DNA of 64,000 nt, taken from Rubrolithibacter danxiaensis. GTDB taxonomy: Bacteria > Bacteroidota > Bacteroidia > Sphingobacteriales > Sphingobacteriaceae. The stretch spans positions 248,001 to 312,000 of the forward strand of contig NZ_JBKOPS010000004.1 in the NCBI RefSeq assembly GCF_047272945.1, in the 5' to 3' direction. The notes under the pieces were generated by a model. That model saw only the letters and a program-made list of their open reading frames with translations, was not told the DNA's origin and did not search any database. Position numbers and translations under genes: made by a program. Below are positions 1-9,303 of the stretch, one piece after another (position 1 is the stretch's first letter; each line of letters starts with the position of its first letter).

Positions 1-862
1 CCCAGGTAGGTCCAAGCATGGCGTTTACCCACTCCATTCCGGGATAATTATATCCTCCGAAATAAAGGGTAGACATTACTGCTGATGAAACGAACATGTT
101 GATATATTCAGAGAACATATAAGCTCCCATTTTAAAGCCAGAATATTCTGTATGATATCCACCTACAAGTTCAGTTTCACATTCAGGAAGATCAAAAGGC
201 GTCCGGTTAGTTTCGGCAAAAGCACAAACCAGGAATATTAAAAAGCCAAGCGGCTGTTTAAATACGTTCCAGCTAAACCATCCATCAGCCCAGAAACCCG
301 ATTGCTGAGCGGCAATTTCACGAAGAGATAAGGTTCCCGTCATCATTAACAAAGCAATGATGGAAAGGCCCATCGCAATTTCGTAGCTGATATTCTGAGA
401 AGCAGCACGAATGGCTCCCATTAAGGAATATTTATTATTGGAAGCCCAGCCTCCTATCATAACGCCATAAACGCCTAAAGAAACGATACCGAAAATGTAC
501 AGGATACCCACGTTAATATCTGTTACCTGCAGTTCAATAGTCCTGCCGCCGATAACCATTTCCTGACCCCAGGGAATTACAGCACTTCCGATGCATGCTG
601 TTAACAATGCCAGCGACGGACCCGCAATAAAAAGGAAATGATTAGCCTGTGCAGGAATGATTTCCTCTTTAAAAAACATTTTCAATCCATCCGCTAATGG
701 CTGAAACATTCCTCCCGGTCCTGCCCTGTGCGGTCCAACACGATCCTGCAAAAAGCCCGCTATTTTACGTTCAGCCAGCGTTGAATAAGCTGCAACACCC
801 AGGCTGATCGCAAAGATCACCGTGATCAACACAAATTTTTCTATAACAAATGCCAGTTCCAT
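1..862 (-). CDS. nuoH: NADH-quinone oxidoreductase subunit H (partial, 3' end outside window)
   Basis: Membrane-arm subunit of complex I that sits at the quinone-binding junction. About 287 codons are present, open to the window edge. The translation starts MELAFVIEKFVLITVIF and contains the conserved stretches STLAERKIAGFLQDRVGPHR, QPLADGLKMFFKEE and CAFAETNRTPFDLPE, which are diagnostic for NuoH/ND1, together with several hydrophobic segments. The ATG at 862 overlaps the nuoG stop codon by one base (TAATG), indicating translational coupling. It is the most downstream nuo gene visible; nuoI and later genes would be expected beyond the left edge. Confidence 0.95.
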   Translation of the reverse strand, partial: MELAFVIEKFVLITVIFAISLGVAAYSTLAERKIAGFLQDRVGPHRAGPGGMFQPLADGLKMFFKEEIIPAQANHFLFIAGPSLALLTACIGSAVIPWGQEMVIGGRTIELQVTDINVGILYIFGIVSLGVYGVMIGGWASNNKYSLMGAIRAASQNISYEIAMGLSIIALLMMTGTLSLREIAAQQSGFWADGWFSWNVFKQPLGFLIFLVCAFAETNRTPFDLPECETELVGGYHTEYSGFKMGAYMFSEYINMFVSSAVMSTLYFGGYNYPGMEWVNAMLGPTW

Positions 863-1866
863 TAAATCTTTGTTGTTCGTTCAAATTGTTCTTTATTAGC
901 TTCAATCAAAGCCGGATTCTTCTGTATAACTGGAAGCGGTTTCAGCGCTTCATAATGGTTCGCCGAAATAACCGAATGGTTAGAAATCTTCCTTGGACCC
1001 TCTATCACCCAATCACTCGTTTTCTTGGTTTCAAAACGGCAGGTATTACAAATAAATTCTTCCACCTCGCCGTATTGATCTTTTCTTGCAGTTACTCGGA
1101 TTACATCTTCACCTTTATACCATAAGGTTACTTTTCCTGAGCAGGTAGGGCAATCACGGTGAGCATCAACAGGCTTTGTAAACCAAACCCGCTGTTTAAA
1201 CCGGAATGTTTTATCTGTTAATGCCCCTACCGGACAAACGTCAATCATATTACCGGAAAAGTCATTTTCAATCGCCTTTTCAATGTAAGTTGAAATCTCT
1301 GCTGCATCACCTCGACCTAAAATACCGTGTATCCTGTTATCTGTAATCTGGTCGGCAGTGAAAACGCAGCGGTAGCATAAAATACAACGGGTCATGTGCA
1401 GCTGTATCTTATCTCCTATATCAATCTTGTCAAATGTTCTACGCTCAAATTCATAACGGGTGCTTTCTGTGCCGTGTTCATAAGCCAGGTCCTGCAAATG
1501 ACATTCGCCAGCCTGGTCACAGATAGGACAATCTAATGGATGGTTGATCAATAACATCTCTACTACACCTTTCCTTGCTTCAATTACTTCCGGAGAAGTT
1601 ATGTTCTGAACTTCCATCCCATCCATTACCCCCGTACGGCAGGATGCAACCAGTTTCGGCATGGGACGGGGATCTTTTTCAGACCCCTTGCTAACTTTTA
1701 CTAAACAGGTACGGCACTTTCCCCCACTTCCCTGTAACCTGGAATAATAACACATTGCGGGAGGAACAATTTCTCCGCCTATTTGCCTTGCAGCATTCAG
1801 AATGGTTGTTCCCGGTTCTACCTCAATTGTAATTCCGTCTATTGTTACTTTAACTTTGTCACTCAT
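862..1866 (-). CDS. nuoG: NADH-quinone oxidoreductase subunit G, short form
   Basis: Iron-sulfur subunit of the peripheral arm of complex I. The N-terminal [2Fe-2S] ferredoxin domain shows C39, C51, C54 and C76. It is followed by the His-Cys cluster motif HPLDCPICDQAGEC (N5 type) and a CILCYRC motif with a later Cys (N4 type). The C-terminal part keeps CPTC and CNTC pairs. At 334 residues it lacks the long molybdopterin-oxidoreductase domain of the 900-residue enterobacterial NuoG. Short forms are usual in Bacteroidota, so I read this as complete rather than truncated. A spacer of 112 bp separates it from nuoF upstream, and nuoH overlaps its stop codon. Confidence 0.93.
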   Translation of the reverse strand: MSDKVKVTIDGITIEVEPGTTILNAARQIGGEIVPPAMCYYSRLQGSGGKCRTCLVKVSKGSEKDPRPMPKLVASCRTGVMDGMEVQNITSPEVIEARKGVVEMLLINHPLDCPICDQAGECHLQDLAYEHGTESTRYEFERRTFDKIDIGDKIQLHMTRCILCYRCVFTADQITDNRIHGILGRGDAAEISTYIEKAIENDFSGNMIDVCPVGALTDKTFRFKQRVWFTKPVDAHRDCPTCSGKVTLWYKGEDVIRVTARKDQYGEVEEFICNTCRFETKKTSDWVIEGPRKISNHSVISANHYEALKPLPVIQKNPALIEANKEQFERTTKI

Positions 1867-1978
1867 TGTAAAAGATAATTCTTTTATTTTTAGTCATTCT
1901 GGAATTAATAAGCGATCTGAAACTAAGCATTCAAACTTTTAGATCACTCTGCCACTCTTTCCCTCCAATAACCCTGCT

Positions 1979-3340
1979 TTAAACTACTGTTTCAGGTTTC
2001 TGAAGAGGATCAGCATAATGTGCCAGTCCATAATTCCTCTCCATTGCCAGTTTCGGTTCCTTAACATGCCATTCGAATTCATCCCTGAAATGGCGAATTG
2101 CACTTGCTACGGGCCAGGCAGCGGCATCACCCAGCGGACAAATGGTATTTCCTTCTATTTTTTTTGACACATCTACTAAAAGGTCCATATCGCTCAGCTT
2201 TCCATGACCATATTCCAAACGATGAAGTACTTTTTCCATCCATCCGGTTCCTTCGCGGCATGGCGAACATTGGCCGCAGCTTTCATGATGATAAAAGCGG
2301 GAGAAATTCCAGGTGTTGCGCACAATACACTGGTCTTCGTCAAATGCAATGAATCCCCCCGAACCCAGCATGGTGCCTGTTGCAAATCCTCCATCGGATA
2401 AGGACTCGTAAGTCATTATCCGATTATCTCCATTAATTGTTTTTAAAATAAGATTAGCAGGTAAAATAGGAACTGATGAACCTCCTGCAACTACTGCTTT
2501 CAGACGCTTTCCATCAGCAATCCCACCACAGTATTCTTCTGAATAAATAAACTCTTCTACAGGAACGCCCAGCTCAATTTCATAGACTCCGGGCTTATTC
2601 AGGTTCCCTGAAGCTGAAATAAGTTTAGTGCCTGTGCTGCGTCCAATTCCAAGTTTTGCATACTCATCACCACCTTCATTAATAATAGGAACTGTCGCTG
2701 CAATAGTTTCAACATTGTTTACTACTGTAGGGCAGTTATACAAACCTGAAATAGCAGGAAACGGCGGCTTAATTCTTGGATTTCCCCTTTTCCCTTCCAG
2801 CGATTCGATCAGTGCAGTTTCCTCTCCGCATATATACGCTCCGCCACCGGGTTGCACGTACAATTCAAGATCGAAACCGGATCCTAATATATTTTTACCT
2901 AAAAATCCAGCGTTCCTGGCTTCTGCAATTGCTTTTTCCAGTATACGTATCTGAGGCATCATTTCACCTCGTACGTAGATATAAGAAGTAGTTGCACCCA
3001 AGGCAAAACTGGATATGATCATTCCCTCAATAAGTATATGAGGAATATGAGTCATCAGATACCGGTCTTTAAAAGTTCCGGGCTCAGATTCGTCGCCATT
3101 ACAAACGAGGTAACGAGGCTTGCCTTCGGGCTTTGCCAGAAAGCTCCATTTCATTCCTGTAGGAAAACCTGCCCCCCCGCGGCCCCGGAGCCCTGATTTT
3201 TTTACCTCTTCCACCACATCGTCGGGAGACATCGTTTTAAGTGCTTTTTCAACAGCACGATATCCTCCCATCTGACGATAGACATCAAAAGTATTTATAC
3301 CGGGTACGCCAATATGTTCTAATAATAATTTTCGCCCCAT
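1979..3340 (-). CDS. nuoF: NADH-quinone oxidoreductase subunit F
   Basis: NADH-oxidising subunit of complex I carrying FMN and cluster N3. The glycine-rich NADH-binding loop GLRGRGGAGFPTGMKWSF lies near residues 50-67, the FMN region YICGEETALIESLEGKRGNPR follows in the middle, and the [4Fe-4S] motif ESCGQCSPCREGTGW with a downstream TICPLGDAAA Cys is C-terminal. Its 453 residues match the family. It starts 3 bp after the nuoE stop, within the continuous minus-strand operon. Confidence 0.96.
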   Translation of the reverse strand: MGRKLLLEHIGVPGINTFDVYRQMGGYRAVEKALKTMSPDDVVEEVKKSGLRGRGGAGFPTGMKWSFLAKPEGKPRYLVCNGDESEPGTFKDRYLMTHIPHILIEGMIISSFALGATTSYIYVRGEMMPQIRILEKAIAEARNAGFLGKNILGSGFDLELYVQPGGGAYICGEETALIESLEGKRGNPRIKPPFPAISGLYNCPTVVNNVETIAATVPIINEGGDEYAKLGIGRSTGTKLISASGNLNKPGVYEIELGVPVEEFIYSEEYCGGIADGKRLKAVVAGGSSVPILPANLILKTINGDNRIMTYESLSDGGFATGTMLGSGGFIAFDEDQCIVRNTWNFSRFYHHESCGQCSPCREGTGWMEKVLHRLEYGHGKLSDMDLLVDVSKKIEGNTICPLGDAAAWPVASAIRHFRDEFEWHVKEPKLAMERNYGLAHYADPLQKPETVV

Positions 3341-3343
3341 TTA

Positions 3344-3886
3344 TCAGCTAATTTCAACAACAGGTTTATCTGCAGTTGTTAATCGTAAATTATCTATCAA
3401 TTCATCTATCTTACCTTCAGTAAGATTTTCATAAAAAGTATATTCAGGCCCGATTTGTAATACGGGACCCATTCCACATGCCGCAAGGCACTCCACACCT
3501 CTCCAGCTGAATAAGCCATCTGCCGTTACTTCGCCTTCCTTTACACCCAGTTTCTCCTGGATATATTTCATTATCTTTTCTGCCCCTACCAGGCAACAAG
3601 GCCCGGTACGACAAACTTCAAGCACATATTTGCCGGATGGTTTTAAGAAAAACATGGTGTAAAAGGTTGCTACCTCATACACTTCTATAGGTTTTATATC
3701 CAGATAATCGGCTACTTTATCCATTGCCGGCACACTTACCCAGCCATATTCTGCCTGTACCAAATGAAGTATAGGCAGCAAAGCCGATTTCTGCCTGCCT
3801 TCAGGATATCGGGCAACTATTTCGTTAAATTTTGTTATCAGTTCCGGAGTAAACAGTACATCCTCTGTTTGATTTAAACTAAGCAT
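3344..3886 (-). CDS. nuoE: NADH-quinone oxidoreductase subunit E
   Basis: Thioredoxin-fold [2Fe-2S] (N1a) subunit of the NADH module of complex I. The four cysteine ligands fall in the pairs VCRTGPCCLVGA and ECLAACGMGPV, as in NuoE/24 kDa proteins. Length 180 residues is slightly longer than the usual 160-170. The start overlaps the 3' end of nuoD by 8 bp, which suggests coupled translation. Confidence 0.95.
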   Translation of the reverse strand: MLSLNQTEDVLFTPELITKFNEIVARYPEGRQKSALLPILHLVQAEYGWVSVPAMDKVADYLDIKPIEVYEVATFYTMFFLKPSGKYVLEVCRTGPCCLVGAEKIMKYIQEKLGVKEGEVTADGLFSWRGVECLAACGMGPVLQIGPEYTFYENLTEGKIDELIDNLRLTTADKPVVEIS

Positions 3887-5090
3887 CTAATTCTCCTGCA
3901 ATTACATTTAAACTACTCATATTGATAATCGCATCAGAAAGAAACATTCCTCTGCTCATAGGAGCATACATCTGGTAATTTATAAAACTTGGGCGGCGGA
4001 AATGCAAACGGTAAGGAGTACGTCCGCCGTCATTTATCAGATAAAAGCCTAATTCACCGTTACCACCTTCCACGCAATGATAAACTTCCGTTTTCGGTGT
4101 ATCTATCTCACCCATCACAATTTTAAAATGATAGATCAATGCTTCCATGTTATTATAAACTTCTTCCTTGGGAGGAAGATAAAATTCAGGAACATCTGCG
4201 TGATACACACCTTTCGGCTCTTTTTCCAGTTTTTTCAATGCCTGCTCGATAATGCGCAAGCTTTGCCACATTTCTTCGTTACGAACGATAAAACGATCGT
4301 AAACATCGCCGGAAGTACCTACCGGTATCTCGAAATCAAAATCTTCATATGAACTATAAGGTTCATTTGCACGAACATCATAATCAACGCCTGTAGCCCG
4401 AAGAATAGGGCCGCTCCAACTGTAATTCAAGGCTGTTTCCGGATCAACCGCTCCAACGCCTGCAGTTCGATCGATAAATATCCGATTACGATTAAATAAC
4501 GCTTCAAATTCTTTAAGGATAGGAGGAAAGTTCTTTAAAAACTTGTTCAGTTTTGCGAAAGCAATATCGTTCCAATCTCGCTCAAAACCACCTATACGGC
4601 CAATATTTGTTGTGAGACGTGCTCCACAAATTTCTTCGTAGATCTCGTAAATGTGCTCCCGTTCTTCCATCAGGTATAAAAAACCCGAATAAGCGCCGGT
4701 GTCTACCCCTAAAATTCCGTTGCAAATCAAATGGTCAGAGATACGGGCTAACTCCATGATGATAACCCGAAGATAATCTACTCTTTTAGGTGTTTGCACA
4801 CCCAGTAACTTCTCAACCGTCATGTGCCAGCCCATATTATTTATGGGTGATGAACAATAATTTAACCGGTCTGTAAGAGGTGTTATCTGATAGAAGGGCC
4901 GGTGTTCAGCAATTTTTTCAAATGCCCGGTGTATATATCCGATAGTAGAAACGCCACTTAATATACGTTCTCCATCCATCTCCAGCACATTCTGGAATAC
5001 TCCATGCGTAGCCGGGTGCGTTGGGCCCAGGTTTAGCGTGGTAGTGGCATCCGGAAGTTCCTGATTATTAAATATAACTGGCTGATTCAT
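3879..5090 (-). CDS. nuoD: NADH-quinone oxidoreductase subunit D
   Basis: 49 kDa-type subunit of complex I that forms the quinone pocket with NuoB. Family motifs include NLGPTHPATHGVF near the N terminus, YCSSPINNMGWH and the C-terminal FHFRRP-like segment RLHFRRPSFINYQ. I start it at the ATG at 5090 (MNQPVIF), giving 403 residues and a 1-bp gap to the nuoC stop. The frame stays open to 5141, but that extension would overlap the nuoC C terminus by about 50 bp and shows no family resemblance. Confidence 0.94.
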   Translation of the reverse strand: MNQPVIFNNQELPDATTTLNLGPTHPATHGVFQNVLEMDGERILSGVSTIGYIHRAFEKIAEHRPFYQITPLTDRLNYCSSPINNMGWHMTVEKLLGVQTPKRVDYLRVIIMELARISDHLICNGILGVDTGAYSGFLYLMEEREHIYEIYEEICGARLTTNIGRIGGFERDWNDIAFAKLNKFLKNFPPILKEFEALFNRNRIFIDRTAGVGAVDPETALNYSWSGPILRATGVDYDVRANEPYSSYEDFDFEIPVGTSGDVYDRFIVRNEEMWQSLRIIEQALKKLEKEPKGVYHADVPEFYLPPKEEVYNNMEALIYHFKIVMGEIDTPKTEVYHCVEGGNGELGFYLINDGGRTPYRLHFRRPSFINYQMYAPMSRGMFLSDAIINMSSLNVIAGELDA

Positions 5091-5091
5091 C

Positions 5092-5595
5092 TTATCTACC
5101 AAAGAAAAAGTCTTTTTTATCTGCACGGTTCGGGTCCTCAAGCGGAAACTCTTTTCGCATCGGGAAAGCCGTCATCTCATCTAAATTCAATATTCTGCGT
5201 AAATCCGGATGACCTTCAAACACAACGCCAAAAAAGTCGTAAGTTTCTCTTTCCATCCAGTTTGCACCGTTCCATAAACGGGTAACCGTAGGAATAACAG
5301 GCCTTTTATCTTCCAGAAAAACCTTTATACGTACACGTACATTATTTGTTAAACTATGAAGATGATAAATTACCCCTATCGGGAGTTCCTGTTCAGGATA
5401 ATGCACTCCTGTAATATCGGTAAGATAATTAAATCGAAGTTCAGGATCTTCTTTAAGGAAAGTAAGAACGTCGATTATAGTATCTTTTGTTGTTTCGAAG
5501 GTTAATAAACCGTAAGGTTCTTGCGGTACCGAAATTTTATCCCCAAAGCGAAGATTTAGTTTCTGCAATACCGCCTGATTACTTATTTTACCCAT
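5092..5595 (-). CDS. nuoC: NADH-quinone oxidoreductase subunit C
   Basis: 30 kDa-type subunit of the complex I peripheral arm, 167 residues. The C-terminal signature ERETYDFFGVVFEGHPDLRR is the standard complex I 30 kDa signature, and MRKEFPLEDPNRADKKDFF closes the protein. It is a free-standing NuoC rather than the fused NuoCD of enterobacteria. It abuts nuoB (stop and start adjacent) and nuoD. Confidence 0.94.
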   Translation of the reverse strand: MGKISNQAVLQKLNLRFGDKISVPQEPYGLLTFETTKDTIIDVLTFLKEDPELRFNYLTDITGVHYPEQELPIGVIYHLHSLTNNVRVRIKVFLEDKRPVIPTVTRLWNGANWMERETYDFFGVVFEGHPDLRRILNLDEMTAFPMRKEFPLEDPNRADKKDFFFGR

Positions 5596-6138
5596 TTACT
5601 GGATTCCGTATTTAGCTAATAGTTCTTTGTATTCGGCTGAATTTCTTCTTCTTAAGGATTCATTTTTAACTAAATCCTGTAATCTCAACACACCGCTTAT
5701 AATTGCTTCAGGCCTGGGCGGGCATCCTGGAACATACACGTCTACAGGAATTATTTCGTCAATACCCTGAAGAACAGAATAGGTATCGAAAATACCGCCG
5801 CTACTGGCACACGCACCCACTGCAATAACCCAGCGGGGTTCTGCCATTTGTATATAAACCTGTCTTAGCACCGGGCCCATTTTCTTAGCAATAGTTCCCA
5901 TTACCAGCAGCATATCCGCCTGCCGTGGAGAAAAAGATGGCCGCTCTGATCCAAAACGTGCAATATCATAATGCGAACCCATTGTTGCCATAAATTCAAT
6001 ACCACAACAAGAGGTAGCAAACGGCAAAGGCCACAAAGAGTGCGAACGTGCCAACCCTATAACCTTATCGAAAGAAGTTGCAAAGAATCCCGACCCTTCA
6101 ACTCCCGGAGGTGCTTCTGCTAATTTTATATCACTCAT
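5596..6138 (-). CDS. nuoB: NADH-quinone oxidoreductase subunit B
   Basis: PSST-type subunit carrying cluster N2, the last electron carrier before quinone. Ligand motifs are visible: the tandem Cys of FATSCCGIEFMATMG, the VGACASSGG Cys and the VPGCPPRPE Cys. It is 180 residues long. It is separated from nuoA by 110 bp holding a hairpin and a good -7 box, so it may have its own promoter in addition to read-through from nuoA. Confidence 0.96.
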   Translation of the reverse strand: MSDIKLAEAPPGVEGSGFFATSFDKVIGLARSHSLWPLPFATSCCGIEFMATMGSHYDIARFGSERPSFSPRQADMLLVMGTIAKKMGPVLRQVYIQMAEPRWVIAVGACASSGGIFDTYSVLQGIDEIIPVDVYVPGCPPRPEAIISGVLRLQDLVKNESLRRRNSAEYKELLAKYGIQ

Positions 6139-6161
6139 TACTTGTCTTTCGGATTATAAAA

Positions 6162-6199
6162 AGTTGATTTCAAGCTACATGAAATCAACTACAAAAATA
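6162..6199 (-). promoter_or_regulatory. Hairpin and -7 box in the nuoA-nuoB spacer
   Basis: On the minus strand a perfect Bacteroidota -7 box TATTTTTG (6192-6199) is followed at once by a 10-bp inverted repeat, GAAATCAACT/AGTTGATTTC complement (6181-6190 and 6162-6171), with a 9-base loop. Initiation would place the hairpin at the very 5' end of a nuoB transcript, where it could protect the RNA. It has no T-run typical of a terminator. Seen in sequence; the function is inferred. Confidence 0.5.
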
Positions 6200-6248
6200 C
6201 AAATTTTATACCATTATTAAGATGAGGCAAATCAAATTTAGAATTGAT

Positions 6249-6620
6249 CTACTCCCAGTCAAGCGCCTTTTTCTTAATTATATAAATAAAGCCTAACAGC
6301 AGGGTTCCCATGAAAATAAACATCTCAATCATACCCTGCAAACCCAGGTCTTTAAAGTTTACTGCCCACGGATACATAAAAATTACTTCCACATCAAACA
6401 GCACGAAAAGAATAGCCACTAAAAAATATTTAATAGAAAAGGGCTGGCGTGCATTACCAATAACTTCAATACCCGACTCAAAAGGTGTCAGCTTATCATC
6501 AGTTTTGCGTTTAGGCCCAACCAAATGTGTTAAAACCATTGTAAACACAACAAATCCAAGGGCCACAATGATCTGAAATATAATTGGCAGGTAGTTAACG
6601 GGGGTGCTTTGTACTTCCAT
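6249..6620 (-). CDS. nuoA: NADH-quinone oxidoreductase subunit A
   Basis: Small membrane subunit of complex I at the joint between the two arms. Its 123 residues form three hydrophobic segments. The hallmark ND3 motifs are present: KRKTDDKLTPFESGIEVIG (loop ending near a Glu-Ser-Gly) and KYFLVAILFVLFDVEVIFMY. It is the first gene of the nuo operon, with a promoter immediately upstream. Note that the loop has ESGIE where many homologues have ECG. Confidence 0.94.
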   Translation of the reverse strand: MEVQSTPVNYLPIIFQIIVALGFVVFTMVLTHLVGPKRKTDDKLTPFESGIEVIGNARQPFSIKYFLVAILFVLFDVEVIFMYPWAVNFKDLGLQGMIEMFIFMGTLLLGFIYIIKKKALDWE

Positions 6621-6634
6621 GATTTTTTACGGCG

Positions 6635-6642
6635 CAAATATA
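6635..6642 (-). promoter_or_regulatory. -7 box of the nuo operon promoter
   Basis: Minus-strand TATATTTG exactly matches the Bacteroidota -7 consensus TAnnTTTG and lies 15 bp before the nuoA ATG, in the gap between the terminator of the upstream cluster and nuoA. I do not see a strong -33 element at the expected spacing. Confidence 0.55.
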
Positions 6643-6655
6643 TATATAATCAAAT

Positions 6656-6681
6656 GAAAAAGAGCCCTTTTGGGGCTCTTT
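6656..6681 (-). terminator. Rho-independent terminator after the TPR gene
   Basis: A 9-bp stem AAAGAGCCC/GGGCTCTTT (6659-6667 and 6673-6681) with loop TTTTG, followed on the minus strand by a T-run. It closes the exbB-to-TPR cluster before the nuo promoter. Confidence 0.8.
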
Positions 6682-6700
6682 AACTGTCAAATATTTAGGG

Positions 6701-8374
6701 TTACTTTCCACCTAATGATTTAAGCGCATCCGATGAATATTTATCCTGCGGATCCATCGCCAAGGCCTTATTAAAGTATTCTTTTGCTTTAGCTTTGTCC
6801 GAATTTAAGTAATATGCACCCAGATTACTGTATGCCTCGTTCAGATTTTTCTTGTTACGTGCATCATTCAATGCCTCTGGCCGAGCTGATAAAACCTCTA
6901 TAAATTTCTCATAATACGGCACCATTAATCCTTTCGGATTTTGTTCGTCATCCAATAAACGGTTTACACGTGCACGGTACAGATACGCATCCGGTGTAGT
7001 TGGCGATCTTTCAATAACATAACTGAAAGCGCTATCTGCCTTAACAAGCAGATCCTTACTTGGAGGATTTTGTTTATCGTTAATTTTAGTAGCGTAATCA
7101 AAATAATACGACATACCTAAATAAAAGCTATCATAAACGATGGTTTTTGATTTAGGATTTTTTACTGCAAGTGCATACATTTCTGCCGCCTGATCGTATT
7201 GTTTCGCACCAAATAACGTTTTACCGATATCGCTCATTACTTCTGCATTGGTAGAATCAATTTCCACAGCCTTCCTCAGGTTATTGATACCTAAAGAATC
7301 TTTACCGGTTTTCATTTGCGCACGGCCAAGGAATAAATAATCCTGACCGATAAGACGTGAAGTATCCACTTTAGCCATGAAATCGTTCAATGCCTTAATA
7401 CTGGCATCGTAGTTTCCATTCTGAAAAGCAGAATAACCTAGATAACGATAAATACGAGGATTAGCTTTATCTAATTTTGCCATTTCCTGTGCTTCCTGCT
7501 CTAAAGCTTTATAATCCTTAGCAAGAATTAAGAAGTCGGCATGGCGCATACGGGATTCGAAAGAACGGTCTGTTAAATCCATGTACTTCTCATAATACTG
7601 CAGGGCCTGCTTTATTTTGGCATCGTAAGTCTTCTCGTCTGAGTTCGCCCACAAATAATATGTTTCAGCTAGTTCACGATATGCAGGACCATAATTAGGG
7701 TTTAACGCAATCACGTCATTAAATTCCTTTACAGACTCAGGGAACGCCTTTGCCATTTTATTAATAACGCCCAGCTCAACTTTAGCACGTAATAAACTCT
7801 TGTCCAAATCAAATGCTGTACGGTAAGCACTAAATGCTTCGCTGTTTTTCATTTGGCCGCGGTAAGCATCGCCCAGGGCCAAAAATATTTCAGCATCTTT
7901 CGCATTTTTCTCTTTTGCTTTATCAAGATATTGAATTGCCTGTGCATAATCTGGTTTTGGAGCATACGTATATGCTTTTCCTATGTATAAATAGGCATCG
8001 TAATCTTTTCTTTTAAGAAGGGACACGGCCTTATCAAAATTAGTTTTAGCACCTCCAGCATTATTGTTCTGCAACTCTACAGCACCTAAACCAACGTAAT
8101 TTAGAGGAGCTTCAGCATCGGCAGAAACACCTTTCTGAAAAGTGGCCTTAGCTGAATCAATATAATCAGTCTTGATATATACATTTCCCAGGAAAAAGTA
8201 ATTCTGAGGCTCTTCCGGTTTCGCTGCAATCATCGACTTCAGGGTAGTTTTAGCTTTCTGATACTGCTCCGCATCTATCGCCCTTTTTACTTCATCGAGA
8301 TTTTGAGCAAGAGCAGCAGAAGTAAGCAAAACGAAAGCCAAACTAACTTTCATTGTTTTTTTTATCATATTCAT
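6701..8374 (-). CDS. Periplasmic tetratricopeptide repeat protein
   Basis: 557 residues beginning with an N-terminal signal peptide (KKTMKVSLAFVLLTSAALA then Q) and continuing as TPR repeats through almost the whole chain, for example PEEPQNYFFLGNVYIKTDY and DKYSSDALKSLGG at the end. It is the last gene of the exbB-exbD-exbD-tonB cluster and is followed by a terminator. TPR proteins in this position are common in Bacteroidota. A scaffold role in the envelope for the energy-transducing complex is plausible but not shown by sequence. Confidence 0.85.
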   Translation of the reverse strand: MNMIKKTMKVSLAFVLLTSAALAQNLDEVKRAIDAEQYQKAKTTLKSMIAAKPEEPQNYFFLGNVYIKTDYIDSAKATFQKGVSADAEAPLNYVGLGAVELQNNNAGGAKTNFDKAVSLLKRKDYDAYLYIGKAYTYAPKPDYAQAIQYLDKAKEKNAKDAEIFLALGDAYRGQMKNSEAFSAYRTAFDLDKSLLRAKVELGVINKMAKAFPESVKEFNDVIALNPNYGPAYRELAETYYLWANSDEKTYDAKIKQALQYYEKYMDLTDRSFESRMRHADFLILAKDYKALEQEAQEMAKLDKANPRIYRYLGYSAFQNGNYDASIKALNDFMAKVDTSRLIGQDYLFLGRAQMKTGKDSLGINNLRKAVEIDSTNAEVMSDIGKTLFGAKQYDQAAEMYALAVKNPKSKTIVYDSFYLGMSYYFDYATKINDKQNPPSKDLLVKADSAFSYVIERSPTTPDAYLYRARVNRLLDDEQNPKGLMVPYYEKFIEVLSARPEALNDARNKKNLNEAYSNLGAYYLNSDKAKAKEYFNKALAMDPQDKYSSDALKSLGGK

Positions 8375-8394
8375 TTGTTCTAGGTTAAAAAATA

Positions 8395-9300
8395 TTACTT
8401 TTTAATAATTATCTCCCTGGACGGAATACTATCAGGAAGCAAGCCAGATTTTAATACGATCCGTTGTCCTCTTTCGCTGGCCAGGAAAGATGCAAATCCC
8501 CAACCCAAGCCAGGCCTTCCCTGACAATTGATTATATAAAGGTCTCGTGTAAGAGGATACAAGCCTAAAGCAAGGTTATCCTGATTTGGTTTGAAAAACT
8601 TATCATTTTCTTCCTTCCTCTCTGTATCCTTTACTCCTAACACTTTCAAATCAGCGACGTATTGTTCTAAATCCTCATCCGGCTGTTCTATCCAGTTAAA
8701 TCCTATAACACCAATTGTACCCGGATTATTGTGTACATACTTAATTACTTCAGGATTGGACTTTAATGCATAGACACCTTTTTTAGGTAAAAGTTTAATC
8801 CCTGATAACTCCATCAGGTAACGCACCGTACTTGAATTTGGATTATCAAACACCAAGCTTTTTATCCTACTCGGTTTTCCCTGCATCAGATCTTTAATAT
8901 CTTTTACAAGTACTCCACTATCAGGGGAAGACTTATGCGTAACCAAAGAGATGGCATCTATAGCAAAGCGATTAACACGAATTTTAATATGAAGGTTTGT
9001 AAAAACTTTCTCTTCCTGCTTATTCAGCTTTCTTGAAAGGATAGCAACTCGAACGCTGTCATTTAAAAAAAGATTTAACAATTCCTGTTCGGGCTTATAC
9101 AGCATATTGATTTTTGCCTGCGGGTAAATGCTCTCGAAAACATATAATTGGGCATCCACAATGGGTTCAAAACTTTCGTCGGCTATCATCGTAGTTGAAC
9201 CGCTTGTATAGCTTTCCTGAACAGTTTTTGTATTATTCTGACAGCTGACTGCAAATACTGCAAAGCAAAATAAAACGATACCTAAAACAGACTTTTTCAT
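8395..9300 (-). CDS. PstS-like substrate-binding lipoprotein
   Basis: Periplasmic phosphate-binding-like fold (PBP superfamily), 301 residues. The N terminus MKKSVLGIVLFCFAVFAVSC is a lipoprotein signal with the lipidated Cys at residue 20. The segments VLSRKLNKQE-like (VAILSRKLNKQEE), NPNSSTVRYLMELSG and NNPGTIGVIGFNWI resemble PstS. No pstCAB permease genes are adjacent. Instead it sits between tonB-side genes and a TPR gene, so a sensing or coupling role in outer-membrane energy transduction is more likely than classical ABC uptake (inference). Confidence 0.8.
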   Translation of the reverse strand: MKKSVLGIVLFCFAVFAVSCQNNTKTVQESYTSGSTTMIADESFEPIVDAQLYVFESIYPQAKINMLYKPEQELLNLFLNDSVRVAILSRKLNKQEEKVFTNLHIKIRVNRFAIDAISLVTHKSSPDSGVLVKDIKDLMQGKPSRIKSLVFDNPNSSTVRYLMELSGIKLLPKKGVYALKSNPEVIKYVHNNPGTIGVIGFNWIEQPDEDLEQYVADLKVLGVKDTERKEENDKFFKPNQDNLALGLYPLTRDLYIINCQGRPGLGWGFASFLASERGQRIVLKSGLLPDSIPSREIIIKK

Positions 9301-9303
9301 AAA

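Noticed and set aside
862..1866. nuoG as a truncated pseudogene
   Set aside because: All cluster ligands are present, start and stop fit the operon, and short NuoG is normal in this phylum.
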